Of a DNA stretch of 64,000 bases, positions 23,201 through 38,200 are shown piece by piece. Below the pieces are notes generated by a model. That model worked only from the letters and a program-made list of their open reading frames with translations. It did no database searches and was not told the DNA's origin. The position numbers were made by a program, and so were the translations under genes. Within the stretch, counting starts at the first letter, position 1, and each line of letters opens with the position of its first letter. Source of the DNA: Atriophallophorus winterbourni (Eukaryota > Platyhelminthes > Trematoda > Plagiorchiida > Microphallidae); assembly GCA_013407085.1 (NCBI GenBank), contig JACCGJ010013225.1:48305-112304 (forward strand), written 5' to 3'.

Positions 23201-26200
23201 ATTTGAGTTAACAAAACCCCGAACCGTGTACGCTGAGAGAATATTTTTAAATTAAATGCTGGCCAGGGCTACTCCATTAGACTAAGTAATCTCAACTTCC
23301 ACATTCAGGCGAAAATTTTCCACAAGCAGAACTGAAACTTTCAAATTTGACCGAAGACTTGAACTTTTTCTAACGATTTTAGGTGATTTATCTGCCATAT
23401 CAAGAAATAACATTTTTGGGACAGAGAAATTTTGTATCACTGCGCACTGTGTAATGGGGATCCGCTCAATTTAAATCGATTCAAATTGTGAAACAGGGTT
23501 GAACAGTGCGATTATCTTTGTTTATTCAAATGGCCAGCTCTATTCGTTTGTGAATTGCGTGTAGAGGCCCCAACTTAGCTCAAATGGAACCGTTGCTTTC
23601 CTTCATCATGAATGGGCGTTATCTATTTAAACATAAACAAAGCTTTGATTTAACATCTTGAGCATGGACACAAAGCTCTTGTAATAAGTCGAGACTAAAA
23701 ACGATATGCCACAAATACGAAACCGTCCCGTCTACACATCCGACTCCCTTGCATACTCAGATCAAATATAAGGGCAAAAACGATCGTTGACATTGCCTGT
23801 GTCGTAAATGCAGCAATATGTGAGAGTAAATCACACACATCACTCATATAAAAATAATAGCAGTTATCCAGTTCCCATAATACCGTAGTATATAAAAGCG
23901 TTTTAGTTGACCAGAAAAGTCATGTTTGACAACGTAACATTAAATCTTTCTGAAATAGCCACCCATAATTACATCGAAAAATTAGCGTGTGCTAGTATAG
24001 GTATAAAAATGGTGTAGACAGCTTGAAGTACATTGAAATAAAAAAATTGTCTTGAATCGGTGAGAGCAGTTCATTGGTAAGGTTTTGTTTCTGACACAGA
24101 AGCTTAGTCAAACCAAGGGTGTCAGTAAGAAGAGAGATCGAGCTTTAATTCCATTCACCTAACCAATCCTAAGCTGGCTAAGAAATCGCACAGGCCATGG
24201 TGGGTGCTGCACTCGCTTAGATAGACAGGCGCTATCAATATCAACTGACGCACTGCCCCATAAATCCGTATAATCCCTTAATTGTTTTGATCGTGGCAGG
24301 TGTGAATGATATCTGCTGACAGATTTGCTCGATTACGTAATCCATGATCACATTAAGGGTCACGCACGTTAATGTGTATCGGTTGTAGAACCGGACGCCA
24401 GATTGTAGAGTAATCAGCCCCATCCACTTGATTGACTACATTCTTACCAGCATTCTCTAGCCCAACCGCGTAGATTTACCCATCGTCTCATCATTTCTAC
24501 GTTAATAGGATCAACGCTGTGACCAGTTTCCACCAAGTTTTCAGATAGTGCCGCATCTCTGATCAGTGATTGATATTCACTGGAATTGCGTGCCAGCTTA
24601 CCGAATCGAATTCGTTTATTTATCCTAGTACTGAGTTATCTTAATGTTTGTCCGATATAAACTCCCGAAAAACTCTTGCAGCTGATTTTATATATGCAAT
24701 TCTTCGCGAAGCCTGGAAGTGTCGTATCCCTGAGATGCGTTAATAGAGATCGGGGCGCTCTAGCCCTTTTATACGCTACTAGTATACCTAGATTTTTCAA
24801 GATTCTGCTTATCAAATGAGACGCTTTATTAACGTAATGTTTGGAAACTGTTGCACGCCATATAATTTCGTGTCACGTTAAAACTGTACGCGAGCAATTC
24901 ACACAAAAGCGTTGTTTGAACACCATATCGGATTTAGAATTTCGCCAGCTATTGAACTATATGCGATTCGGTGAGAGTTCGAGCGGAATTGGTTGGCACG
25001 AAATTGCCAGGTCAGTCAGTTTGAACAACCAACTGCGACGGACACATTGAGCACCTTTACAGTAAGTCCAGATTAGTCTATAAAAGAGAAGCCGGTGTTG
25101 TATTTTGCGTCGCTTGCTTAACACGTCTTAAAACGCTTTCGCGTGTGCAGTAGATATCGGGAGTTAGGTGCTTAACGTGAGAAAATATGACCATAAGGAA
25201 GAATCTTGATTTAATCGAATTATGTAAATGCGATCGGGGTGACAAGGTTGATTGACGTTGGATCGAATGTCTCCAGCTGTGAGTCGAGAATGTTATAACA
25301 ATTAAGGCCGGAAACGGTATCATGCATCGATTAAACTGACTAAATATTTAATTATAGTTCATCGAATGAAATTTGAACTCGGGAACTCGAACATTGTGGA
25401 GAGAATTTTGGAGAATCCAATACTGTGGAAGATAGAATAAACAGGGTTTATTGAACATTTGTGACGGCACAGGATGAGGGCAAACATCTATAAACCAGTC
25501 TTAGAGTGTAAATGCAGGGAAAATTCGTACCATAATACATTTTTACCAAGTTCGCAAATATTAAACATAGTCACGAAAAAAGGTTCTCCTTTAAACGGAA
25601 TGTAACTAAAATTTTCATTCGGAGTGATCTGTCATTTTTAAATATTTGGACAGAGCTTCGATGGTGTGTTTTCCTTAGGCGGTTGCTATCTTTGAAAAGC
25701 AATTCTGGTAAATTATATGAGTGCGATGTGGCGAATATTATTAAGAAGTTGAGGCACAAGATGAAACATTTAAACTTTCTATTCGAATCGATATCTTACT
25801 GTTTCTTTTTTCTAAATTGATAAAATTGTAAACTTCAGCAGAAATAATATTGAATTATAAAAATGTAAACGTTCCAATTTTCAAAAGTCAGTTTTACTTG
25901 ATTGATTCAATTTACTTCGAAACTTACTCCACCATCATTTTTATTTGAAACTTAATAACGTTTGAACTTTTACCTGCTTTCCAAGCATTCTGATTCTTCT
26001 GTGTTACAAAAGCCATCATTGTCTTCTTCGGTAGCAATGTAATCGTTGCGAGAACATGACAGCTGCATATACGTGGAAAAAATGGAGAGACGCTAACAAA
26101 TTATTCTAAATGATGAAAGCAAACATAAAATGCTGAGCGAAATTACGTTTCCTCGAAAATAATTTTCTTTGGTCCAATTGTGATCACAGATACGGATCTA

Positions 26201-29200
26201 AAAGCAATGGCCCGGAGATTTGAATTAAATAAATCTAGCTGGTTTTTGCATGGGGTACAGCACACAGTTAATGCAACCATACGTATGAAACGCAACAGAC
26301 GGCTTGCAGAAATATACATTCACCTTGACATACTACAAAGCAGTCCGGTTAACAACACACTAACACTATCCAATATTCATGTCATGCAACTTTGACAGTG
26401 TTCTTTCAAAATTCACTCAAATTTCAATCAGATTGATTCAGAAATTTGTTCCGTGAAAAATGTATTTTAAAGAAACATTGTTGTATTGAGGTACTTAGTA
26501 TATCTCTAATTACACACTACAACCTCAAATAGCCTGCCCGTCGTCGTCAGGTAGACACACTGAAGATTAGCTCAAGTAAGACTTGTCGTTCTCCCAAACG
26601 ATCACGATTTGTAAATACAGAATCGCAGAGTGATTGACCTTCAAGCGCTCAAGTAGCTAAAAATGACCAACGTATTGTCGTGCTCACATCTCCGAACCAG
26701 TTTCTGGATGTTTGCCACCATCAAATAAAGGCAGTGAAACATATGTATAGTGTTTTGAAACAATGGAGAAATAGTACAAATTCATCCTTCGAAGCCACTA
26801 TGAAGCAAGTAAGTAAGATAGGCTGAAGATCAGCATGAGCAAGAAAGAAGTCCTTGGTCAAGGGATTCTATCGCCTCTAATGATCACTGTTGGAAACTGT
26901 CAGCTTGAACCAGTACATCTGTTCAAATATCTTGGTTCAACCATTCCGGATAACCTCTCACTAGATACGATAATTGATAAGCGAATCGGCAGAGCAACTG
27001 TAGTTTTGTCCAGATTGAACTCTCGTGTTTGTGGTAACCGCAAGTTGACTGTAAATACAAAGATTATGGTATACAGCGCGTGCGTAATAAATGCTTTTCT
27101 GTACGGCATTGAAACCTGGATCACGCACGCAAGACACGAGCGGAAGCCGAATGCTTTCCGTCTACGAAGCATTCGTCGAATCATGAACACATCCCGGATG
27201 GATTAACTGACTAATGCTGAATTGCTTTTAAAATCTGGTCTCCAGAGCATGTTCACGACAGCGCTGCCTGCGGTGGCTTGGCCACGGAAAATGGTTGTAT
27301 TCCGAAGGATCTACTTATTGGTGAGTTGAACTCAGGAGGACAACCAAAGGGCAGACCGCATTTGCGTTACAAAGACGTTTGCAAAAGAGATATGGAAGCT
27401 CTTGGCAATGACCCCGCTTGACAACTCAGATTGAAAGCATTGTGTAAACCGTCGTCTGCAAGCTTCAGAGGATAAGATGCAACCACTGGCTGCTGAAGGT
27501 CGATCATGCCACCTGTGTGTAACTGACGCCGATCGATCGAGTACTGCCTACCTTTGCGAGCAGAACGAGAGAGATTTTTTCTCCGGAATCGGACTGTTTA
27601 GTCGTTTGAAAAGCTGTGGAACATGAAAAAAGAATCATGCGATTGTGATGACATTCATGATCGACATCGACCGAAGGAGGTCAACAAACTCTCGCGTGAT
27701 ATAAGCAATACATTAAATTGGTTCTTCTTCTTCGCTTGACCAACAATGACTTTTGTTTCTCTACACAAGAACCGCGTGGCTATGCAACATTCCTTTTTAA
27801 CAGTTGCTCAAAATAAACCTTTGGTAACCAGTATGCTACCACCTTATAGTTAACAGAAAGTAATCTTACTTTCTTTATGATGAAGGCCAAAAGAGAAACC
27901 ATGTGTGGAGTTTATCTGTTAGGATGTGAGCAACGTTATAAGAGATGCGGAATCTACAGTTTATATATTGCAAACCTACATTTGTATAAAGATCCCATTG
28001 TTGTTGTTGTTGGCCTTCTTCGGTTGATGTCGACCATGGATGTACATCACAAGCGCATGAATGTTCATGTTCTACAGCTTTTTGAATGACTAAGCAGTCC
28101 GATTCGGAAGGAACAATCTCTCCCGCAGCGCTTGCAACGATAGTCAGATCTCGGTTGTAGGGCGTCAGTTGCACGCCGGCGGAGCGATTTACGTTCAGTA
28201 GCCAAGAGCTCTATCTGTTCCTCCCCAGCTTGCAGACGACGCTTACACAATGCCTCCTATGTGAGCGGTCAAGAGCAAGTTCATCCCAACTCGCCGGGTC
28301 AATGCCAAGAGCTTTCATATCTCTTTTGCAAACGTCTTTGTACCGCAATTGCGGTCTGCCCAATGGTTGACTTCCTAATTGCAACTCACCATAGAGTGGA
28401 TCTTCCGATATACGACCATTTTCCATGCTGTAGACATGTCCAAGCCACCGCAGGTGGCGCTGTCGTAATAGGGTGAACACGCTTTGTAGGCCAGCTTTTG
28501 AAGCACTTCAACATTATCACTCTGTCCATCCACGATATGTTCAAAATACGACGGATGCTTCGTAGATGGAGAGCATTCAGCTGAATTTTCCTGAAAATTT
28601 CTTAGGTCAAATACTAATTTAGTTTTATTAGATATTGCTGGAGATGATATTGCTCGAAATTGATCAAAAATTACGGTAACCATTTTCTTATGTTCCTAGT
28701 ACTACAAAATATTCAAGCCAAGATCATTTTCCATTCCCATTCAGTTGAGATCAAAAGCCTGAAAACATAGAAAACGTTAAGTGTTAATGGCGAACCTGGT
28801 AAAGTTTCGCTTTCCTCAACTTCGCTAGATAACTTTTAGTAAGTTGTGGCTTGCACGAATCGTTATTGCGGATCATGGGGATGGGAGATTCACGAATTTT
28901 ATGACGTTTGACCATTGTTTTCCGCATGAATTCATTCTTTTCTTCGGAATCTTGCGTGCCATCGGGAGAATAGCTCCTTAGCCATGACGAGCACACGTCT
29001 TGTTTTATTAAACCGCAATGACTGTGTATCTGTTTTTTAGTGTTGCGTTCAAAACTGGGCTTTCTATCTAAATAATAATAAAAAAGATTACGAACATTAC
29101 ATCATGTTCAACACTAGTGATAGATCAATTCATGTTTTTATGCTTGATGACATTTATCATATATGTCTTTGTAAAAAGGCATATTATAACATCTTGTCTG

Positions 29201-32200
29201 CTACAATTATATTACACTCCTAATTGCTGAATATGATTTAGCCAAAAGTCGTTCCATTCTACTCGGAATGTTTATAATAAATCCTAGCATTTAATATATC
29301 AACAAATTTCATTTGTATTAGCTTGGACATCTTGATCATGAAGCTCGTTTAGAAACTCAGTTCAAATCTTAGTTCAGATGAGGATGTTTGGTCGCAAATT
29401 ACAATTTGAAAAAGAAGTAAAACTCATATAAACTCGGGTAAACATCTCATTGATATGTTCTCTAAACAGTTGAAGATTATGCTGTATATAAAGATTCCAT
29501 CTTTTGTGGGGTACAAGCGGACGTGGGCTGTTTAAAACGGTTTGATTTCGTTGTGTATTATGTGTTTGAAGACTTTTTCACATAAGATTGCTTCCAATTT
29601 TGGAAAATCGAGTAGTATGGGTTATCACGAATGCAGTGATTTTCAACGAAATCATTGATGCCTCATGCTGCAGTATAACGTATACCAGCTATATCTAACT
29701 CCATATTTTTAAACGTTTAGTCAAACTTTTCGTTTCTACATCCTAAAGGGTAGGAAAACAATGGGGCCATCTAACTCAAACTACGATGAATATGAATTTC
29801 CTTCATACCTTCGCGACGTTCTTAAATAAATTTACAACGCGTCGTTCAAAATAAATCTGTTTTTCTACCACGAAAACGATGCTCTTTTTTCTGAATACAT
29901 TGTAAATTGTAGATGTAAGGTTTTTCGACATTTTACGTTGCAATTATGCAACTTTAAAGGTTGTAGTTTAGGAACTGAATCGAACTGAAAATAAATACTT
30001 GTATTTATCCAGACAAGTCACGTGGTCTTTTGAATGACATAGTTGGATCACTTGTACTGGATTAATATTAGGTCTAATCATTTATTTTTAGAAGTGATGA
30101 ACCATTCAATCGAATCTTTTGATATGATGCGAAAATAAGCATGGTTACATTAATCAATATTCACAGGGAATACAATATATAAATGACTTTAACACATTAA
30201 CGGCCAGATCTGTTATTATAATTAGTGTTCGTTCAAGTAACAATAAACTAGATACTAATTCAGGTCTCCCTAACACTCAGGTGCATAAAAATTATTGAGG
30301 TTAAAAACTTCTTCATTTCCGTGCTGTTTACGGATAATTATATTTTACTATATCTGATTTAACACACAGAATGATATGCCGATAAAACGCTCGTAAAATA
30401 ATGTTGATGTGCGAAGTGCTTTAACGATCAGTGGTATCATGACCTTTCGTAACCACCGTCTAGCACAACACAGGTAGCGCCAAAAAGACGGACGACGACA
30501 ATTGCGAACGCGTACTATTTCGGGTTTCTGATGGATTTCATTCAAACAGTTACCGCGAAAATATGAGATGTTGGAGAAGTTCAGCCGCTACAGAACGATA
30601 TGCAAATCGTCAAGGTCAGCAATAAAAGAGCCCTGTGTAGTAAATTCTTAAAGCTTACTGGTTGGCACAAACAAAATCGACAAAAAGCTCATTTTCATGA
30701 ATTTCCATCACACACACACACCATGAGATTTTAATTCTGATTAGCCCGTGTTTAGTTCCCGTCAAACCAACAGGTTGTAGTATGGATGCGCAGCAGCAAA
30801 GAAGTCCGATTATTAATCATTTCTGAAACCGGCCAACATGACGTCCGTAGCTGCTCAATTCCAAAACTGGTGTGACACCGAGATGTTTCGTGTAACAAAG
30901 TGAGGGATGTAAATCAACTCAACATTTATCAATTAATTAACCGTGACCGATGTGGATTATAAAAATAGCCTGCTTCTGCCAAAATTTCAAAATATTTAAT
31001 AAACGTATGTTAGTCAAAATGAATCGAAAGACTAATTAGAGTATTTCAGAGATGTTTACTTACCGATTTTCTGAACAGATATATCGTTTTCTGAAATGAC
31101 ACTTCGATTTCTTTTATGTAGACGAATGTATGACGATTCCAAATTTACCTTAAATGTTCAAACGACAAAACAGTTACCAAATCTATTGTAGAGCACATAT
31201 TCAAACTCGTGGACATTAGATTATTACTAAGACAACTAAAATTGCAATACAATTATGATACTCAGAACACAGAACGCAGAAATTTTTATGGTGGAAAAAG
31301 CAACCAGCTTAGTCAAAAATACGGGATCACGAAGAATTTGAAGCAAGAACAACGTTCAAATGTAAACAAGGACGGTCATGTATGGCGCATGTTTCGTGAT
31401 GTATTCAGCGAACGTTGAAGCGGAAACTACAACCGATTTCGTACGTATGACTTGTACGAGTAAGGCGTTCTTCGTGAAGCAAATTCTAACAGATAAAATA
31501 TTACGCGAATATCCAATCGAAAATGTGGAATGTTCAAAGCCTTTGAATGTTTCACGTATCCCTTTAATATCTTCCGGTTTGGTTAAACATTTGAAAGGAT
31601 TATTTTTGGTGTAATAATAATCTTAAAGGCTAAAATAAGGTCACTTCATGTGTGTTAAAACATGCTGTATTTGAATTGATATTAGCCCATAGAATAGCGA
31701 ATTCTGATAACAAGGTTCCAAATTAGTTGTACGTTGGTAAATGCTTTCAAGGAGTTTCATATCCTTCTGAAACGATGTTGCTTCAGCAGGTCTCACATAT
31801 GTATTTAGTATCCGGGGTAAGGTTTATTTGTGTGAAACTACTGAATATCCTATTTAATAGACACACGATACTTGAGGCTTTATTACAATCCTAATGGAAA
31901 TTGTCCAGGCTTAAGTTTCAAAGACACACAGATGCCAAGATCTTTTTCTGTGATAGTCCAGACAGGATCTTGCGTGCCAAGTTGATGGTATGGTGCAACT
32001 ATATGCCAAGTTTCATCATATTCCATTTTGCATGATCAAAGTGCAATTCGTTCGCCGGGGCAAAAGGCAAGAGTTATCCATATCCTGCTGTAATGCCATA
32101 CCGACGTCAATTAAACTAACACGCTTACATTGACCAATTCGATAATGATCACCAGGAAAATGAAGCTAAAATTCCTCAGTCAATTATTAGGAGTGAATTT

Positions 32201-35200
32201 GCCGTTGTTAATTAAAATTGCTTCATAGGGCTCAATTAAGTATCCTTCACCAACTGTCAAAAATCAGCTTCGCTTAACATTTATACTTTATAGAATTTAC
32301 CCCAAAACTCATAAAAATGATTTTCCAGCAATTTCAATGTTTTTTCAAACTCTCGAATGTTCAATAGCTTGAGTAATCAAACTAATGTTCACGACCGACA
32401 AGACCTGTGAAAGGTCCGTGGGGAAAGACATTTCTTCTGTTAATCTAGCTCAATTGACCTCTGCTATTCGGCTCGCATTTGTGCTGCTAAGTTAGAAGAC
32501 TCGATGAATTCAAACTGATCCCCTGCTTCGTCCAATGCCGTCACCTAAACCAATCTGTTCAAATTTGAATTGTTTGAACGTCTTTGCTGCAAAACGGCGG
32601 ATATCACACTTCATTGCAAGAAGAAATATCTAGGTCTTTCCAATTGAATTTTCCAAGCAGACCATATTGTTCACAAAACGTTTGCTTACAGTATGTTTTA
32701 TTTCTTTCAACATTCAAGTCGGTTTAACACAGCAATATAGACACAGACACCTTGAACATTATAATGACTTAAAACTCACACGTATCGAAAAATTGAGTTC
32801 CAGTGCCACCATCACAAATCAAAATGAACGGCATCCGTTGAGGTTAGTTACTCTTTCACTTAAATTGCATATGAACTGTGCACAAGAGCATTCAAGATGA
32901 AAATAGTTTTGGGTCATCACAAAAAGCATCAACATTCAGCATAAATGATTGCTATGCACACAAAACGAACTACTCATTCTGAGATAAATGCAGCATCTAT
33001 GAGATAATGCAACCTAACTCTATCGAGCGTAAATAAGTTCAACCAACAGCACCACAACGAGGTCTCATCTGGTGCGATTGCAGAAACATCTCCATCGAAC
33101 AAGATCAATGAACATAGCCGATTGCTTTGCATGTCACCTTGGATGCCGCAATTTGAAAGCGACAAGCTTATCCGAATATGTCGCCAACTATTGGCCAATA
33201 CGATTGATGAAAAGCGAGTTTGTGAAAGTCTAGAGCAGCAGGCACTTGAAAATTATACGCACCGCTATCGATCATCAGGGCCGCCAACGCTGCGATTCCG
33301 TTCCAGTACTAATAGAATGCAAATGAAGCATGCACAGTATGTACATCTACAAGCATTCTTAAACGATAGCTTCAAAGATGCAGCGAATAGAATTCTATCC
33401 ACAAGATGGACAATTAATGGACACACTTCTTTCAGTACCGGGAGAAGAAATTAATTGAACCCATTCGTATTGACTAAAGTCCTTTTGGACAATCATTGAA
33501 CGTTTACCAAGACATTCTTGATGCAATACCGATCGATCAAGTGAAATTTGCTCTTAGAGAAATCCGAGGAAGTGCTACAGGCTTAGATCGAGTCAAACCC
33601 GATGCGCTTGTAGTTTCGAACAGACTCATTTAAATTTCGCAAATTGTGAATGCCAGCAAACGCCATCAGACTACAGGAGGATACGTCGCGATATTATTCT
33701 GACCTATAGAATTGTATCTACCGAAGGACATCCACTAAAACACTTGCTTGATGCGTGTGATGGGAAAGTGACACGCGGACATACCTTATCCCTTTACGTT
33801 CCAAGTTCCCATATTAATTGTCGGCGCCATTTTTTCGCAGTACGAGCTATATTTCTTTGGATTTCCCAACCCCAACATGTGGTGGACTCTCCTTGCCTGG
33901 CGATTTTTAGAGCGAAATTGGACTTGCACATGCAAACAAACATCATTCGTGAGCCTTACATTTGATATTCTCTATTGCTTTTATACTATTATAGTTTTCA
34001 TTTTGTATTCATACCGTAATCCTGTGGTGCTGTAAACTATTAACTTTTTAAACCATAAATCCTTGAATACTTGAATACTTGATTTCAGTTACTTCAGTCT
34101 TGGTACATTGTCTAAATAATACATTGGCATAAAAAAGAGGCTTCACCAATGTGAACAACTCGGAAAGCAATAGGCCTTCCTTCAACTCGAAATATGCTCA
34201 TGAGCAATAGTTGTACTGCATGATATTCAGCACACCACTCAAGCTGACTTTATGCCTGCCTCCTTGGCTAGTATAGATCTGGCAAAGACTTTGGACTGGG
34301 TTTCTCACAAGCCCATCTTCCGCTCCAATGTTACATGTGGTGCCCCACCACTGCTATTAAAATGCATTGAGAACTCGTATTCTACAGCTTCAACGAAGTT
34401 ACCGAATGCTGTTTGCTTTAAACCAAAAAGTGGTGTTAAAAAAGGTGATCCACATTCATCTCTATTATTCGTTAAGACCATCGACTAGATTCTGGAACTG
34501 TTTGATCTGAACATAAAAATCGCAAACCAGTCAATCGATTCAATTACTTTTGCAGATGATCTGCTGGTATTTATTAGTCCACAAAAGAAGAAGAAAGCAG
34601 CTTTATTCGATTTAACGAATTTCAGCGAATAATTTAAATAAGCAAGAAAAAAAACTTCTGGCAACCGGTGAGGACGGACTAACGGTCAACATTCCGAAAA
34701 GTCATGTGCTGAACATGGTGGTAATCAAGAAAGAACATCTAACGTCTGTATTACCGGATAATGTCAAACTTGATAGCGGAAAGGGCTATAAAGGTGAGAG
34801 ACATCTTTCTCTATCTTGAGGTTTAATTCACCCTTCACGGAAAAGCACCAGTCAATCTTCGTTTTGAATATCAGGACAATTCAATTTCGGCGCCACCAAA
34901 GCCAAAGGATATACATGTTATGCCTAAATGCAATACCGAAGCTTTAACATTGTGTGTGCCTTAGTGACATCCGCAAGGAAGCGTTGCAAGTGTTGGATCA
35001 ATCACTACCAATGGCTGCGTCAACCACCGGACACACCCATTGCGTATTTACACGCAACAATAGCATCTGATGGTCAAGGAATTCCACGTTACACATCGTC
35101 TATAATGCATATGTGGTGAAAGAGATCTTATGTCATGAGTAGAAAACCCTCGTCGATCATTCTCTGGGCTGCTATATCTGAATGAACGAAGATTATTACC

Positions 35201-38200
35201 GTATAGTATTGATTTCTGTGGAGGATGTGGCCATCCGGAATAATATATATTCTAAAACCACGATGAGAGATGTCGGCGAAACAACGAATTTTGAAAACTT
35301 ATCCACAATTTTCTCGTTCGTCGCTGAGTAGAAGATTTGTACGAGGTTCATACACTGCTCCAATCCAGTTACCGTAAAACTGATTTAATTACTGTGAAGG
35401 ACGGGATTGCATTTGTAATGGACAATCAAATTAGCGATCCAGAACTGATACAATCCGCTTGGGAAAGCAAACGAAGCAAATACGAAACTCGAGAAATCAG
35501 CAAGTGTATGGCTAACATGTTACAAAATATGGGTTACATATTGGCTTGTATTAAGCTTCATCCGATTATGCTGACGTTTAACGGATTGCTTTACCAGAAG
35601 AGTTAACATGTTTTGCAGCATTGCGGTTTTAGCAGACAACCTATTTGCGATGTTGGTTTGAGCAGACTATCTGGCTAACTGAAAATTTATGATTGCTACA
35701 TGAGTGGAACTCATACATTATGAGCAGATTGATTTTATTATTTTCAACACCTGGCGTTGCACTTACATTGCATCGGTTTTGTACGCTTATCTTCTGCATG
35801 ACTGATTTCATGAAATTAATGTTAATAGATATGCCAATGGTCTAAAATGTCTCATCAAGAACATAATCTCTGACAAATACTGCGCAATTTGTTGTCTTGA
35901 TGCGGGATGTTAATGTTGCATCCGAAGGTTTTCATCTAATGGAATCCGTTTAAAAATAGTCATTGTAAAGGACGGAAATAATTTGAGTTTACTAAGTGAA
36001 CTCACATTTTGTCGTTCGGGAATCTGAATTGACTTTCCTTTTGAGCGCGCCCGGCGATTGGCTGGAATATATATAAATATAATCAAATGAAAATCCATAA
36101 ATGCCAACACACACGATTATTAAAACGATATATATCTTTGCGATAAACAGTGATTATTTATGTGGGCTCAGTTTGCATGATTAAAACAAACTACATTGTA
36201 GGGAGACTTTATCGCCTCTCATCATCACTGATTAAAACCGTCAGATTGATCCAGTACATCATTTTTCATATCTTGGTTCAACCATTGCTGATTATCTCTC
36301 GCTTGTCACGGAGATTGATAAACGGATTGTCAGAGCAGCAGGCATTTTTCCCGGCTAAACTCTCGTGTATGGAGCAACCACAAGTTGAGTGTGAAGACAA
36401 AGATGATGGTATACTGCTCCTATGTACTAAATGCTCTTTTTTACGGAGGTGAGGCCTGAACCATCCATGCAAGACACGAAAGTAATTTGAATGTATTCCA
36501 TTTACGAAGCATCCGCAGTATCTTTAACATATCATGGATGGGCAAAGAAACGAATTCTGAATTGCTTACAAAATCTGGTCTTCAGAGCATGTTCACCCAG
36601 CTACGACAGTGCCACCTACGCTGGGTGGGTTATGGTACCGAACATAAAATTGTTGTATCCCAAAAGATGTAGTCTATGTAGATTTGACATCAGGAAGTCA
36701 ACCTTTGGACAGACACCATTTGCGGTACAAATGCGTTTGCAAAAGAGAGAATAAATCGCTCTGATTTAAGCCTACAAGTTGTGATGAACTTTTTCTTGAC
36801 CGCTCACTTTAGAGGCACTGTGTAAATCATGTCCAAGATGGGGAACACCAGATACAGCTCTTGTCTCCTGACACCATCTGGGGTGCAACTAACGCCGTTA
36901 GACAGAGTATTGCTTATCGCTGTGAGCGCTGCGGGAGAGATTGTTCCTCCCGAATCGGACTGCTTAGTCATTCTAAAGGCTGCGGAGCATGAAACCATCA
37001 TGCGCTTGTGGTGTACATCCATGGTCGAAGTCAACCAAAGGAGACCAACAACAACGACAATTTATGGTGGCTATCATGAGACGAATTAGACTCACAATTC
37101 AGCCATACTCCATCATAAATCGTCAAAATCAACTATTCATCCAATATTTGTCTGAGAAAGGTATAGAGATCGAGAGCAATATAGTGTGTGATGCTTTATT
37201 AACTTATACTAAATGCTCTACAATAGAATTACAGTTAATTTAACATAACGATTTGATTTTGTCAAAATCTTATCAAACTAAACCAAATCACGTTAGACGC
37301 TACAAATTGGGGAGTTGTGTTACCTCGAGTACCTCGTTGAATTGTTTTGTCTAATTGAGGTAATTTAAGATCTTCACAACCTTGCTCGTCCTCATTTCGA
37401 GTAGACAAATTTTCCAGAATTGCCACGAAGAAGTTGATAACGGAATTTCTCACCTTTTAAAGAAATTTCATGAACTACGGTTACATGTTATAAGCTATTC
37501 AAAAGCAATGAATTATAACAAATTATTTCAAGTGGTGTGAAAATTATTTCAACTGATTACACTACAACATCCACAGTTTTATCAAATTTGCAGAATTTCT
37601 TTATCATTCCATTTTTCCAGTACACATATTATTTACTATTTTACGAAACATGTATTTATTATGAACCATTCACGAAGTTTAATACACCCGAACATTAATA
37701 GTGCCAAAAAGAACGATGAATGAATTCTGATATGGTATAATATACTCAGGGAATTAATGGTGCAAGAAGATATATCCCAAAAATCACGCATATAGAGGAA
37801 GTTGATAAAGTAATTTTGCTGTTCAGGCAGTGTTCAACGCCTAATTGTTGTTGAAAGCATCGTCATCACGATAGATGACATCATATTTTCGATGTGACTT
37901 GTAATTGAAATTCTTCGGTTTTGTAGAGTGTCCGTCTGTCGGTCAGCATCATTGCAGGATGTTCAGCGAGTTCACAATCGGTCATCGATAGCGGCCAATT
38001 GTAGTTGGTGGCAGATTGAGGTCATTGTTAAATGCTTTGCTTATGAAAATTCTATCACGCGTCAACTTTTTGGCTATTAACTTTGTGTTGTCTCAATCTG
38101 GTGACTTTGTTGATAGAGATGTATTGAGATCAATGACTTCTCGTCGTGTCTGCTTTCCACTACTGGTTTTCCTTTCTCTTATTGTTAGCGATTGGTTCGT

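Noticed and set aside
28375..28695. Extra TOG exon at 28695 fused to downstream frame
   Set aside because: It runs into the reverse LINE and is not needed: exon 4 and exon 5 phases already match.
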